Source: Microvirga terrae (GTDB lineage: Bacteria; Pseudomonadota; Alphaproteobacteria; Rhizobiales; Beijerinckiaceae). Taken from it: a stretch of DNA of 64,000 nt. The notes below the pieces were generated by a model. The model made no database searches, was not told the origin of the DNA, and worked only from the letters and a program-made list of their open reading frames with translations. The stretch covers positions 4,946,001 through 5,010,000 of the forward strand of contig NZ_CP102845.1 in NCBI RefSeq assembly GCF_013307435.2, written 5' to 3'. Below, piece after piece: positions 18,329-27,225 of this stretch; the first letter of the stretch is position 1, and each line of letters opens with the position of its first letter. Both the position numbers and the translations under genes were made by a program.

Positions 18329-19345
18329 ATGAAGAAGATCGGATTCCTCTCGTTTGGGCACTGGTCGCCCTCGCCGCAGTCACAGACGCGTTCGGCGCGC
18401 GATACGCTCCTCCAGTCCATCGATCTTACCATGGCGGCCGAGGAGCTTGGAGCGGATGGCGCTTACTTCCGCGTCCATCATTTCGCACGCCAGCTCGCCT
18501 CGCCCTTCCCGCTTCTGGCGGCGATCGGGGCGAGGACGAAGCGGATCGAGATCGGCACCGCCGTGATCGACATGCGCTACGAGAACCCTCTCTACATGGC
18601 CGAGGATGCAGGTGCGGCCGATCTGATCAGCGGCGGGCGTCTGCAGCTCGGCATCAGCCGCGGCTCGCCCGAGCAGGTGATCGATGGCTGGCGGTATTTC
18701 GGATACGCGCCCGAAGAAGGTCAAAGCGATGCCGACATGGCCCGTCACCACACGGAAATGTTCCTGAACGTCATCAAAGGAGAAGGCTTCGCCGAGCCGA
18801 ACCCGCGGCCGATGTTTCCGAACCCTCCCGGCCTGCTGCGCCTCGAGCCGCATTCGGAGGGCCTGCGCCAGCGCATCTGGTGGGGATCCGCCTCGAACGC
18901 GACCGCTGTATGGGCCGCGCAGCAGGGCATGAATCTCCAGAGTTCGACCCTGAAGGAGGACGAGACGGGCGAGCCCTTCCACATCCAGCAGGCCAAGCAG
19001 ATCCGCCGTTACAGGCAAGCATGGACAGAGGCAGGGCACGCCCGCGCGCCTCGCGTGTCCGTCTCGCGCTCGATCTTCGCACTCGTGAGCGACCGTGACC
19101 GGGCTTATTTCGGTCGCGGCAAGGATAGCGATCAGATCGGCGTCATCGACGACATGCGGGCAATCTTCGGTCGCTCTTATGCAGCCGAGCCGGACAGGCT
19201 CGTGGAGGAGCTCAAGGCCGATGAGGCCATTGCCGAGGCCGACACGCTCCTTTTGACGGTGCCGAACCAGCTCGGTGTCGACTATAACGCCCATGTCATC
19301 GAGGCCATCCTGCAGCACGTCGCTCCGGCGCTGGGCTGGCGATGA
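18329..19345 (+). CDS. LLM-class flavin-dependent oxidoreductase (luciferase-like monooxygenase)
   Basis: 338 aa TIM-barrel flavoprotein of the bacterial-luciferase family, which uses reduced FMN or F420 to oxidise small organic molecules. Family features: MKKIGFLSFGHW at the first strand, EELGADGAYFRVHHFAR, and TKRIEIGTAVIDMRYENPL leading to LISGGRLQLGISRG, the phosphate-binding loop. It stands alone with its own promoter region after the SDR gene. No flavin reductase is adjacent. The substrate cannot be inferred. Confidence 0.9.
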   Translation: MKKIGFLSFGHWSPSPQSQTRSARDTLLQSIDLTMAAEELGADGAYFRVHHFARQLASPFPLLAAIGARTKRIEIGTAVIDMRYENPLYMAEDAGAADLISGGRLQLGISRGSPEQVIDGWRYFGYAPEEGQSDADMARHHTEMFLNVIKGEGFAEPNPRPMFPNPPGLLRLEPHSEGLRQRIWWGSASNATAVWAAQQGMNLQSSTLKEDETGEPFHIQQAKQIRRYRQAWTEAGHARAPRVSVSRSIFALVSDRDRAYFGRGKDSDQIGVIDDMRAIFGRSYAAEPDRLVEELKADEAIAEADTLLLTVPNQLGVDYNAHVIEAILQHVAPALGWR

Positions 19346-19445
19346 CACCGACGCCACGCCCGCACCGGCACCTTGACGGGCGTCTCACGACTTGAATGAC
19401 AAGGAAGTTGAGAGGGCGATGGGGATAGTCGCCGAGGCCCTGGCC

Positions 19446-20345
19446 TCACGGCCTGTTGGCATTCTTCAGCCAGCGCTCGGCTGGTGTCGCCAGCATGGTG
19501 GTGAGAACCACGATCGCGGCGCCGGCACACACGGACAGGGACGGGATCTCGCCGAAATAGAGCCATCCTGCCGATCCCGAGAAGAGGATTGACAGATATC
19601 CGATGGGCGCAAGGAGGTGAGCCTCCTGTTTCTGGTAAGCCTGCAGCCAGCAATATTGGCCAAGCTGCGCCAGAACGCCGACGAGGATGATGCGGGGCGC
19701 TTCGTCCCACGGAATCGGCACCCAGACGACGGCTGCAGGAACGGATGTCAGGAGCGTCAGGCCAACCGTGTAGAAGAGCATCAAAACGACTGTGTCCTCC
19801 CCGGCAAGACGCCTCGTCTGAACGACCGCGAGAGAGCCGAAGAACACCGATCCGAAAGAAGCCAGCAGACCGAAGTTCCACGGGATCGCGTCGGGCCGCA
19901 CCATGACGATAACGCCAAGGAATCCGAGCGCCGTGAAAGCGTAGCGTATCCGGCTCACATGCTCTCCCAGCATGAGGGCTGCCATCGCGAGGAGTACGAG
20001 CGGTCGCGTGAATCCGATGGCGGTCACCAGCGCCAGCGGCAAGACGGCGAAGGCTGCGAAATTGAGGGTCAGAGCCGCCGAGTTGAAAGCCACACGAGCG
20101 AGATGCCCGCGAATGTTCGAGAGGTCGGTCAGCTTCTGGCGGTGGCGCCAAACGAGCGGCGTCACCGACAAAAAGCCGACCAGCGAACGCAGAAAGACAA
20201 GTTGAACCGCTGGGTAGATCGCGCCCTCGGCTTTGACGATGGCCTGCATGGTCGTGACCAGCGCCATGTCGAGCAAGAGCCACCCTGCGCTGATCCATAA
20301 TGGAACAGGAGGCGTACTCGCACTGCCTTCCGACTCGGTCGCCAT
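19446..20345 (-). CDS. DMT family transporter (EamA type)
   Basis: 299 aa integral membrane protein with about ten predicted spans made of two EamA repeats; conserved features include the AIVKAEGAIYPAVQLVFLRS region and IGFTRPLVLLAMAALMLGE. These proteins usually export amino acids or metabolites. It starts 6 bases after the PIG-L deacetylase gene ends, and that gene overlaps the ROK regulator gene, so the three form an operon. Export of a deacetylation product or related amino compound is a reasonable inference. Confidence 0.88.
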   Translation of the reverse strand: MATESEGSASTPPVPLWISAGWLLLDMALVTTMQAIVKAEGAIYPAVQLVFLRSLVGFLSVTPLVWRHRQKLTDLSNIRGHLARVAFNSAALTLNFAAFAVLPLALVTAIGFTRPLVLLAMAALMLGEHVSRIRYAFTALGFLGVIVMVRPDAIPWNFGLLASFGSVFFGSLAVVQTRRLAGEDTVVLMLFYTVGLTLLTSVPAAVVWVPIPWDEAPRIILVGVLAQLGQYCWLQAYQKQEAHLLAPIGYLSILFSGSAGWLYFGEIPSLSVCAGAAIVVLTTMLATPAERWLKNANRP

Positions 20346-20351
20346 GTCCTC

Positions 20352-22748
20352 TCAGGCTGGTTGAACCAGGTTCGCCAGGAGGCGGAAGGCCCCAGGAACG
20401 AGCCTGTCGAGCTGATGGTGCAACACCAGCGCCACATGCGTGTGCCGCCCGCGGCCGACGGGAGCCGAGATCAGAGAACCCGTGAGCGGTTCCTCGCCAG
20501 GATCGTGGAGGGACAGAAGCCTTTCATAGGCCGGGTCGTAATGGGCGGCGAAGTAGAGACCTCTCTCCTTATCCCAGCCTTGCCAATCCTCCAGCCCAAT
20601 CCTATTCGGGGCTGTGAGCAGGCGATGTTCCGGTTGCAGAACCGTCACAGGGGCGGCAGGGTCCGTCACGCGCCACCGCAGGGACGGCGAACCGATAGAC
20701 AGGCGGCGGGGCGGCGTCCGATCCGGATCCCAGCCATCCGTCGGACGATGGTAGAGCGTCACGAGATGACCACCCTCCTCCACGAAGCGATGCACTCGAG
20801 CAGTCGCGGACTGTAGGTCGCGTCTCAACCCGAATGCAAAGATGCCGATGACGATGGTGGTAAACGTCGAGAGAGAACCGTCCTTCAGGTCGGCTTCCGC
20901 CAGATCCGTCACATCGAGCCCGAGACGGCGCATATGCGTGCCGACATTGTCGCTTCCGCCACCGACATATCCAATACGAGCATCTCTCGGCAACGCTACA
21001 TCGAGCATCAGAACCTTGAACTCCACCGGCGCCACGTACGCGGTCGGCCGCACATGAGGATAGGCAATGGCTCTCACCGTGCTCGCTGGTCTGCCCTCGA
21101 CGATCGGGATGAAACTCACAAGACCGGGCTCTGCCCGATGGGGCGGCACGATCATCCAATCATCGTCGTGGCGCCGAATGCTCCAGCCTGGCGGCACCTG
21201 CCAGTCTGAAGGGTTCGCTCCGGCAACCCGCACCCGTACACCGGACGCCGGTCTTTGGGCGCTCACCACCGCGAAGCCTGGCTCAAGCGAGAGGGATTGG
21301 GATGGCCTGATCGACAATGGCTCTTCGGCATCCAGATCAATCCGGACGATGCGATCGTGAAGCTCACCCGCGATGCGAATGCCGGCCTGACCATTGCCGC
21401 CCAGGGGGTCGAACGCTTCCGGGTAGTTTCCCGTGTGCGGGGCTGTTTCAGGAATGCTGATCGCATAACGGACGAGCCCCGCCTCACGGGATACTTCCGT
21501 CGCTCGGATCCCGGTCGGAAGTCGCGGTGTGACCGAGAGCTTCGCGAGGCCAGGCACATCGATGGCAACATCCAGACCGATCTCGGCACCCGGATGAGCC
21601 ATCCCCTGGAAGGTCGCTCTCGCCGTTTTCACATTGGCTTCGAAGAGCGCGGCATCGATCTCGCGCAACTTCCGGTCGAGGCGGTGCCCCCATTGGTCGA
21701 GCGCAGGCCCGTCCAGGCGGTTCCGCGTGTCCTCGATCAGTTTTGCCGCATTGCTGAGTGTTCTTCCGACCATTGTGCGATCGGGGAATGCCGCCAGCGC
21801 GGCATCAATGCGCTCCTGCGCCTCCCGCAGAGCGGCGCCAAGCGCTTCCGCCGCTCCCATCACGGTGCCGAGATCACCGAGGCTTGCAGGCAGGTGATCG
21901 CGGATATCATGTTCTGCACCCGGCGTGCCGCCGGCCTGGATCTTCAGATGAAGCTCCCATTGATCGACCGGGTTGTTCCGCCACACCCCCATTCCCTGAG
22001 ACGCATGCGCGGCGCGAGACCACTCCCCCAGTTGCCGATAGGCTAAGCCAGTGACAGGATCGCCACTGGCGACCTGAACGCCGAGCGTTGCAGGCGGCGG
22101 CGGCACCTCATCGTCGTAGGCGTAGCCCGCTCCCGACCATGCCGGGAGATAGAACTTGGAAACCTGCCACGGTGCGAGCCCCATTGCGGCATGCTCGGGA
22201 AACGCCGCCGGGTCGGCGGCCATAGCCAGCGCCGCTTCGGCGGCACGCGTCATGGCCCTGTGATGGCCATGCTGCCCCGGCACATCCAGGAATGTAGGGA
22301 TCACGATGTCGGGTCGATACTGTCGATAGGCCCGGACAAGCCGTTCGATGATCCGCTCCTCGCCCCATCGCCGTAACGTGTCGTCGCCATTCTTGGAGAA
22401 TCCGAAATCGTGAACCGGATCGTCGGGTCCATGACCCAGCCATGCCACGTCGGCATCGATGCGACGCGCCGCTTCCTCCATCTCGGCCGTCCGCAGAACG
22501 CCGAGCGCTCCGCCCCGCTCCGGGCCGAGAGCGTTCTGTCCTCCCTCACCTCGCGTCGAGCATGCGACCACGATCCTCATCCCATAAGCAAGGCGGAAAG
22601 CCGCCAGCATCCCGTTGATCTCGTCGTCCGGATGTGCGCCCGTGTTCATCACGGTCAGCACGGAGGTGAGCCGGCTCAGGGCACGGTGCAGGCGAACGAG
22701 GGCTGGCTGATGAACGGCACGGGCGAGACGGCTGTGGTCATCCGGCAA
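20352..22748 (-). CDS. PIG-L family deacetylase with long C-terminal extension
   Basis: 798 aa; TTG start at 22748 preceded by GGAG at seven bases, inside the end of the ROK gene. Residues 28-290 form the zinc-dependent GlcNAc-deacetylase domain: GAHPDDE at 37-43 (His39 and Asp42 as metal ligands) and GQHGHH at 159-163 supplying the third His. PIG-L enzymes remove N-acetyl groups from glycoconjugates (GlcNAc-PI, mycothiol and bacillithiol precursors). The remaining 500 residues are beta-rich with a late alpha/beta part resembling a glutamine-amidotransferase-like fold (VLMLDVALPRDARIGYVGGG, then FVEEGGHLVTLY). No signal peptide is evident, so it should act in the cytosol on imported material. 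Confidence 0.85.
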   Translation of the reverse strand: MPDDHSRLARAVHQPALVRLHRALSRLTSVLTVMNTGAHPDDEINGMLAAFRLAYGMRIVVACSTRGEGGQNALGPERGGALGVLRTAEMEEAARRIDADVAWLGHGPDDPVHDFGFSKNGDDTLRRWGEERIIERLVRAYRQYRPDIVIPTFLDVPGQHGHHRAMTRAAEAALAMAADPAAFPEHAAMGLAPWQVSKFYLPAWSGAGYAYDDEVPPPPATLGVQVASGDPVTGLAYRQLGEWSRAAHASQGMGVWRNNPVDQWELHLKIQAGGTPGAEHDIRDHLPASLGDLGTVMGAAEALGAALREAQERIDAALAAFPDRTMVGRTLSNAAKLIEDTRNRLDGPALDQWGHRLDRKLREIDAALFEANVKTARATFQGMAHPGAEIGLDVAIDVPGLAKLSVTPRLPTGIRATEVSREAGLVRYAISIPETAPHTGNYPEAFDPLGGNGQAGIRIAGELHDRIVRIDLDAEEPLSIRPSQSLSLEPGFAVVSAQRPASGVRVRVAGANPSDWQVPPGWSIRRHDDDWMIVPPHRAEPGLVSFIPIVEGRPASTVRAIAYPHVRPTAYVAPVEFKVLMLDVALPRDARIGYVGGGSDNVGTHMRRLGLDVTDLAEADLKDGSLSTFTTIVIGIFAFGLRRDLQSATARVHRFVEEGGHLVTLYHRPTDGWDPDRTPPRRLSIGSPSLRWRVTDPAAPVTVLQPEHRLLTAPNRIGLEDWQGWDKERGLYFAAHYDPAYERLLSLHDPGEEPLTGSLISAPVGRGRHTHVALVLHHQLDRLVPGAFRLLANLVQPA

Positions 22749-23991
22749 GGGAGATCTCCTCGGTCGGTTGTTCGCGGCGGGCAGCGTGAGCCTTATCGAG
22801 ACGCGGGGTCATGGTCTCCAGAAGCGGCAATGCGGCTGCGCCGAGCGCCGCCGTCGAGCGGCCGGTCCGCCCGTGGATCAGGCGTGCCTCGCTCCGGTTC
22901 CTGCGCCGTGCGACCGACAGAGGCAGGGGCTGCATGGCCTCCACGAGTTCCTCCAGCAATCCGGGTGGAAGAACGCCGCCCAGGACGATGGCTTCTGGAT
23001 CGAAGAGATTTTCGAGCATTGCGACCTGCGGAGCTAGATATCCGGCAGCTTCCCTGATCCATCCGAGAACGACGGGATGCCTCTCGCGGTGCAGGCGCTC
23101 AAGATCCGCATCGTCGATGGGGTCAACTCCGGCCGCTGCCAATTGTTGAGCGAGCGCGTGGAAGGAGGCATAGGCTTCAAGACAGCCCTTCTGACCGCAA
23201 GAGCAAAGGCGCCCTCCCTTCTCCACCAGCACATGCCCGATCTCGCCCGCGTTGCCGTTCGCCCCGCGATACGGGCGACCGTCGATCATGATGCCGAGGC
23301 CCAGTCCTTGTCCGAAATATATCAGGCAGAAGTTCTTCAGATCCTTGGCCACGCCATGAAGGCGCTCGCCCACGGCAGCAGCGGTGGCATCGTTCTCCAG
23401 CGTGACAGGCACCCCCAGCATGCCGCCAATATGGGCGACCGCATCGAAGTCCAGCCACCCGGACAGCGTCGTGGGTCCGACAGATGTCATGCCATCCACG
23501 TTGAACGGACCCGGCATCACGACCCCGACACCGAGGAGTTGCGGTACGGGAGGCTGTAATTGCGTCTGCGCCGCGTCGATCTCGGCCTTGATGACGGGAA
23601 GCACGGCCTCGGGGTCGTTCTGCGGAATGGGGATGTGGCGCTGGGCTCGAACGTGTCCGCCGATATCGATCAGAAGCGTGCAGATATGATCGGCCGCGAT
23701 TTCGACCCCGGCCGTCATCCCGCCGTTCGGATTGACGGCAAACTGGATCGGCGGCAGGCCGCGCCCCGCTCTGAGCCGGCCTGTTCTGATCAACAGCCCG
23801 TCGGCGACAAGATCCTCAACAATGTTCGAGACGGCTTGAGTGCTCAGATGCGCATGGCGCGAGATCTCCATCCTCCCAACCGGTCCCAGTTGCCGCACCA
23901 CGTCCAGCACCACGCGTCGGTTGTGGAAGCGGTTCCGCTCCGGATTGCTTCCGATCGTCGATGGCGCACCTGATTTTGGTTTTCTCGGCAT
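22738..23991 (-). CDS. ROK family transcriptional regulator (NagC/XylR type)
   Basis: 417 aa from ATG 23991 with GGAG eight bases upstream. An N-terminal winged helix (GRMEISRHAHLSTQAVSNIVEDL) precedes a ROK sugar-kinase-like domain. The zinc-binding motif CSCGQKGCLEAYAS typical of ROK proteins is intact, and the ATP-site glycines appear in YFGQGLGLGIMIDG. It shares a 160-base divergent promoter with the ABC/lyase/kinase operon at 24161-30697 and overlaps the PIG-L gene by 11 bases. It most likely represses both arms until a sugar or amino-sugar effector binds. Confidence 0.92.
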   Translation of the reverse strand: MPRKPKSGAPSTIGSNPERNRFHNRRVVLDVVRQLGPVGRMEISRHAHLSTQAVSNIVEDLVADGLLIRTGRLRAGRGLPPIQFAVNPNGGMTAGVEIAADHICTLLIDIGGHVRAQRHIPIPQNDPEAVLPVIKAEIDAAQTQLQPPVPQLLGVGVVMPGPFNVDGMTSVGPTTLSGWLDFDAVAHIGGMLGVPVTLENDATAAAVGERLHGVAKDLKNFCLIYFGQGLGLGIMIDGRPYRGANGNAGEIGHVLVEKGGRLCSCGQKGCLEAYASFHALAQQLAAAGVDPIDDADLERLHRERHPVVLGWIREAAGYLAPQVAMLENLFDPEAIVLGGVLPPGLLEELVEAMQPLPLSVARRRNRSEARLIHGRTGRSTAALGAAALPLLETMTPRLDKAHAARREQPTEEISLAG

Positions 23992-24033
23992 CTCGACCAC
24001 TCCACCAAAGGGACGATGACCTGAAGCAATGAA

Positions 24034-24045
24034 TAACTCAAGTTA
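24034..24045. promoter_or_regulatory. Candidate ROK operator in divergent promoter
   Basis: TAACT-CA-AGTTA is a perfect short dyad within an unusually AT-rich stretch (24030-24060) of this GC-rich region, between the divergent ROK and binding-protein genes. A TTGACA hexamer overlaps its right flank at 24055-24060 and may be a -35 box for the plus-strand operon. ROK repressors generally bind AT-rich dyads. Confidence 0.5.
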
Positions 24046-24160
24046 ATTATCTTATTGACAGGCCGACCACTCTGGAGGAGCCTTGAATCTGGAATGGCCC
24101 GTTCGAAGGCCGCCGCCAGAGATTTTTCGGCGCCCACGCGCCTGCAGAATGGAGAGGGAT

Positions 24161-25414
24161 ATGAGTTTTCGTCACATGCTCGCGAGCGTCGCTCTAGGCG
24201 TCGTCACCTTGGCTGCCTCAGGGGCAAAAGCGGTCGAGATCGAATATTGGCAGTATGTCTTCGACACGCGTGTCAAGGCGATGACTCAGCTGATCGCGAA
24301 GTTCCAGGAGGCCAATCCGGACATAAAGGTCAAGCAGACGACGTTTCCCTACGCCGATTACCAGACGAAGGTCGCCGCAGCGATTCTTGCGGGTCAAGGA
24401 CCGGATGTCGTGCAGCTCTTCTACGGTTGGACCGACAACTTCATCGCCGGCAAGATGATCCGTCCCCTCCGCGCCGAGGCCTTTCCGGCTGCGGAAATCG
24501 AACGTGATTTCTTCCCGATCATCAGCGCTATGAAGCGCGGCAACGAGTATTATGGCCTACCGACTGCCGTTCGCTCCCTCGCGCTCTTCTACAACAAGAA
24601 GATCTTCAAGGATGCGGGTCTCGACCCCAACAACCCGCCCAAGACGCTTGAGGAGCTTGTTGCTGCCGCTGAGAAAACTACCAAGCGCGATGGCAGCGGC
24701 AACATCACCTCCGCGGGCATGACTCTCGACATGGGTGGGCAGGACCACCAATGGTGGCGGGAAGTCCTGATCCGACAGTTCGGCGGTGTGCCCTACACGG
24801 ACAACGACACCAAGGTCGCCTACAACGACGAGGCGGGCCTGAAGGCGCTCACCTTCTACACGGACCTGCAAAAGAAGCATAAGGTCGGCCAGACGGGCTT
24901 CATGGACGAAGGGCAGGCCGCCTTTCGCGCGGGCCTCGCCGCCATGACCATCGACGGCACCTTCCGCCTCGGCTCGTTCGGCGCCATCAAGAGCTTCGAG
25001 TGGGGTGTGACCGAACTTCCCGCCAATGCACAGGGCGTGCGCAGCAACTACGCCAGCTACTTCGCCAACGCGATCACTGCCAAGGCGGAGGGCGAAAAGC
25101 TCGCGGCGGCCGAGAAGTTCCTGAAGTACGTCTCCTCTCCTGACGCCATGAAGATCTGGATGGAGGTCGTGGGCGAACTGCCGGCGCGGCGTGCCGCCGC
25201 TCTCACGCCCGAGAACACCGGGCATCCCATCTATGGGCCATTCCTCAAGGGCTTGGAATACTCCCACACGACCCTGTTCAAGGATGAGACTGCCCAGCGG
25301 CAGGGAGCCATCGATATGGTGAACCGAATCCTGATCGGCGGGGAGGACCCGAAGACCTCGCTCGCCAAGGCGGCCGAAGCCGAGCAGGCGATCATCGATC
25401 GCGCCAAGCGCTGA
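24161..25414 (+). CDS. ABC transporter substrate-binding protein, CUT1 type
   Basis: 417 aa from ATG 24161 (GGAGAGG just upstream). Residues 1-24 are a signal peptide ending SGAKA. The mature protein begins VEIEYWQYVFDTRVKAM and shows the family-1 solute-binding pattern (KFQEANPDIKVKQTTFPY, GQGPDVVQLFYGW). It is the first gene of the plus-strand operon under the ROK-regulated promoter and should bind a carbohydrate or amino-carbohydrate in the periplasm for the permeases encoded next. Confidence 0.92.
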   Translation: MSFRHMLASVALGVVTLAASGAKAVEIEYWQYVFDTRVKAMTQLIAKFQEANPDIKVKQTTFPYADYQTKVAAAILAGQGPDVVQLFYGWTDNFIAGKMIRPLRAEAFPAAEIERDFFPIISAMKRGNEYYGLPTAVRSLALFYNKKIFKDAGLDPNNPPKTLEELVAAAEKTTKRDGSGNITSAGMTLDMGGQDHQWWREVLIRQFGGVPYTDNDTKVAYNDEAGLKALTFYTDLQKKHKVGQTGFMDEGQAAFRAGLAAMTIDGTFRLGSFGAIKSFEWGVTELPANAQGVRSNYASYFANAITAKAEGEKLAAAEKFLKYVSSPDAMKIWMEVVGELPARRAAALTPENTGHPIYGPFLKGLEYSHTTLFKDETAQRQGAIDMVNRILIGGEDPKTSLAKAAEAEQAIIDRAKR

Positions 25415-25439
25415 CTATCGAGACCGCAGGGAACAGCCC

Positions 25440-26366
25440 ATGTCCAGCATCGCACATCAGGAGGTCGCCACCGGCGGCCTTTGGTCGAGGATGAGCCTTG
25501 GCCAGAAGCAGCGGATCTGGGCGTGGGGCTTCCTTGCGGTTCCCCTTCTCTTCTACGTGGTGATCCGCTTCTGGCCGACATTCCAGGCCTTCTATCTGTC
25601 CGTCACAGATTGGACCATCACGCGACCTGCCTCCTTCGTGGGGCTTGAGAATTACAAGAGACTCTTTGCCGACGCGCTCTTCTGGCAGGTGTTCCGCAAC
25701 ACCTTCCTTTACCTGATCCTCGGCACACCGATCAGCCTGCTGATCTCGTTCACCGTGGCCTACTATCTCGACCGGGTGCGCTTCATGCACTCCTTCATCC
25801 GCGCCTTGTATTTCCTGCCGTTTCTCACCACGGCGGCCGCGATGGCATGGGTCTGGCGCTGGTTCTACCAGCCCGTTCCCATTGGCGTGATCAACGACAT
25901 CCTTGCGAGTTTCGGGATCCCTCAGCAGCCGTTCCTCCGCTCGACCACACAGGCGCTTCCGGCCGTCCTCGCACCGGCCGTCTGGGCCGGCCTCGGCTTC
26001 CAGATCATCATCTTCCTGGCTGGATTGCGCGCCATCCCGGTGACCTATTACGAAGCGGCGCGGATCGACGGGCTGTCTGAGAGCGCGATCCTGCGCAGGA
26101 TCACGATCCCCTTGCTCAAGCCGACCCTCGTGTTCCTGGTCGTATTCTCGTCCATCGGGTTTCTGCGGATCTTCGACCAGGTCTACAACATCAACACGAA
26201 CGATCCCGGCGGGCCATTGAACTCGACCAAGCCGCTCGTGCTGATGATCTACCAGACCGCCTTCAGCTCCTACGAGATGGGCTACGCGGCTGCCCAAACC
26301 GTGGTTCTGTTCGTGATCCTCCTCGTAATCTCCCTTGTCCAGCTGCGCATCATGAGAGATCGCTGA
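25440..26366 (+). CDS. ABC transporter permease, MalF/UgpA type
   Basis: 308 aa with about six membrane spans; first span WGFLAVPLLFYVVIRFWPTF. EAA loop YYEAARIDGLSESAILRRI followed by TIPLLKP. Its TGA stop shares one base with the ATG of the partner permease, so translation is coupled. It forms half of the channel for the importer that begins at 24161. Confidence 0.93.
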   Translation: MSSIAHQEVATGGLWSRMSLGQKQRIWAWGFLAVPLLFYVVIRFWPTFQAFYLSVTDWTITRPASFVGLENYKRLFADALFWQVFRNTFLYLILGTPISLLISFTVAYYLDRVRFMHSFIRALYFLPFLTTAAAMAWVWRWFYQPVPIGVINDILASFGIPQQPFLRSTTQALPAVLAPAVWAGLGFQIIIFLAGLRAIPVTYYEAARIDGLSESAILRRITIPLLKPTLVFLVVFSSIGFLRIFDQVYNINTNDPGGPLNSTKPLVLMIYQTAFSSYEMGYAAAQTVVLFVILLVISLVQLRIMRDR

Positions 26367-27220
26367 TGACCCCTGTCGCATCCTCCCGCGGGTCTCTGCC
26401 CATGTCGCGGATCAGGCCCGGACGGATCGTCGCCTGGACGCTCCTGTTCATCGGCGGCATCATCATGGTGACGCCCCTGCTCTTCATGCTGTCGACATCC
26501 CTCAAAGACGCTTCGCAGGTCTACGATCTGCGCGTCGTTCCGGCAGCGCCGACCCTCGACAACTACATCGAGATCCTGGGCGACGGACGCTTCACACGTT
26601 GGCTGATCAATTCCACGATCGTGGCCGTGATCGTCACTCTCTCTAATGTATTTTTCGACAGTCTGGTCGGCTACACCCTGGCGAAATTCAGGTTTCGGGG
26701 TCGCTACATCGTGTTCATCGCCATACTGTCCACACTGATGATCCCGACCGAAATGCTGGTCTTGCCCTGGTACCTCATGGCGAGTCGGTTCGGATGGCTC
26801 GACAGCTATTGGGGCATCATGTTCCCGGGCATGATGACGGCATTCGGGACCTTCCTGATGAAGCAGTTCTTCGAAGGCGTACCTGACGACTTCCTGGAGG
26901 CCGCGAGGATTGACGGCCTGAACGAGTTCACCATCTGGTGGAAGATCGCCATGCCTCTCGTGACCCCTGCCCTGTCGGCGCTCGCGATCTTCACTTTCCT
27001 CGGCAACTGGACGGCCTTCTTCTGGCCGCTCATCGTGACGACCAGTGCAGAGCTCTACACGCTGCCGGTCGGGCTCTCCAGCTTCGCGGTAGAGCAGTCC
27101 ATCCAGTGGGAGAAGATCATGACGGGGGCAAGCATCGCCACCCTTCCTACGCTCGTTATCTTCCTGTTTCTTCAACGCTACATCGTCCGAGGCGTGATGC
27201 TGGCCGGACTTAAAGGCTGA
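26366..27220 (+). CDS. ABC transporter permease, MalG/UgpE type
   Basis: 284 aa; ATG overlaps the previous stop (TGATG). Six predicted spans, EAA loop FLEAARIDGLNEFTIWWKI followed by AMPLVTPALSA, and the typical C-terminus LQRYIVRGVMLAGLKG. An internal Met at 26402 could be an alternative start but lacks the coupling overlap. The ATPase partner is encoded two genes further on at 28734, after the lyase-like gene. Confidence 0.93.
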   Translation: MTPVASSRGSLPMSRIRPGRIVAWTLLFIGGIIMVTPLLFMLSTSLKDASQVYDLRVVPAAPTLDNYIEILGDGRFTRWLINSTIVAVIVTLSNVFFDSLVGYTLAKFRFRGRYIVFIAILSTLMIPTEMLVLPWYLMASRFGWLDSYWGIMFPGMMTAFGTFLMKQFFEGVPDDFLEAARIDGLNEFTIWWKIAMPLVTPALSALAIFTFLGNWTAFFWPLIVTTSAELYTLPVGLSSFAVEQSIQWEKIMTGASIATLPTLVIFLFLQRYIVRGVMLAGLKG

Positions 27221-27225
27221 AGCCG

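Noticed and set aside
19356..19383. Inverted repeat ACGCCCG/CGGGCGT after the luciferase-like gene
   Set aside because: Seven-bp arms with a 14-base loop and no T run; too weak to call a terminator.
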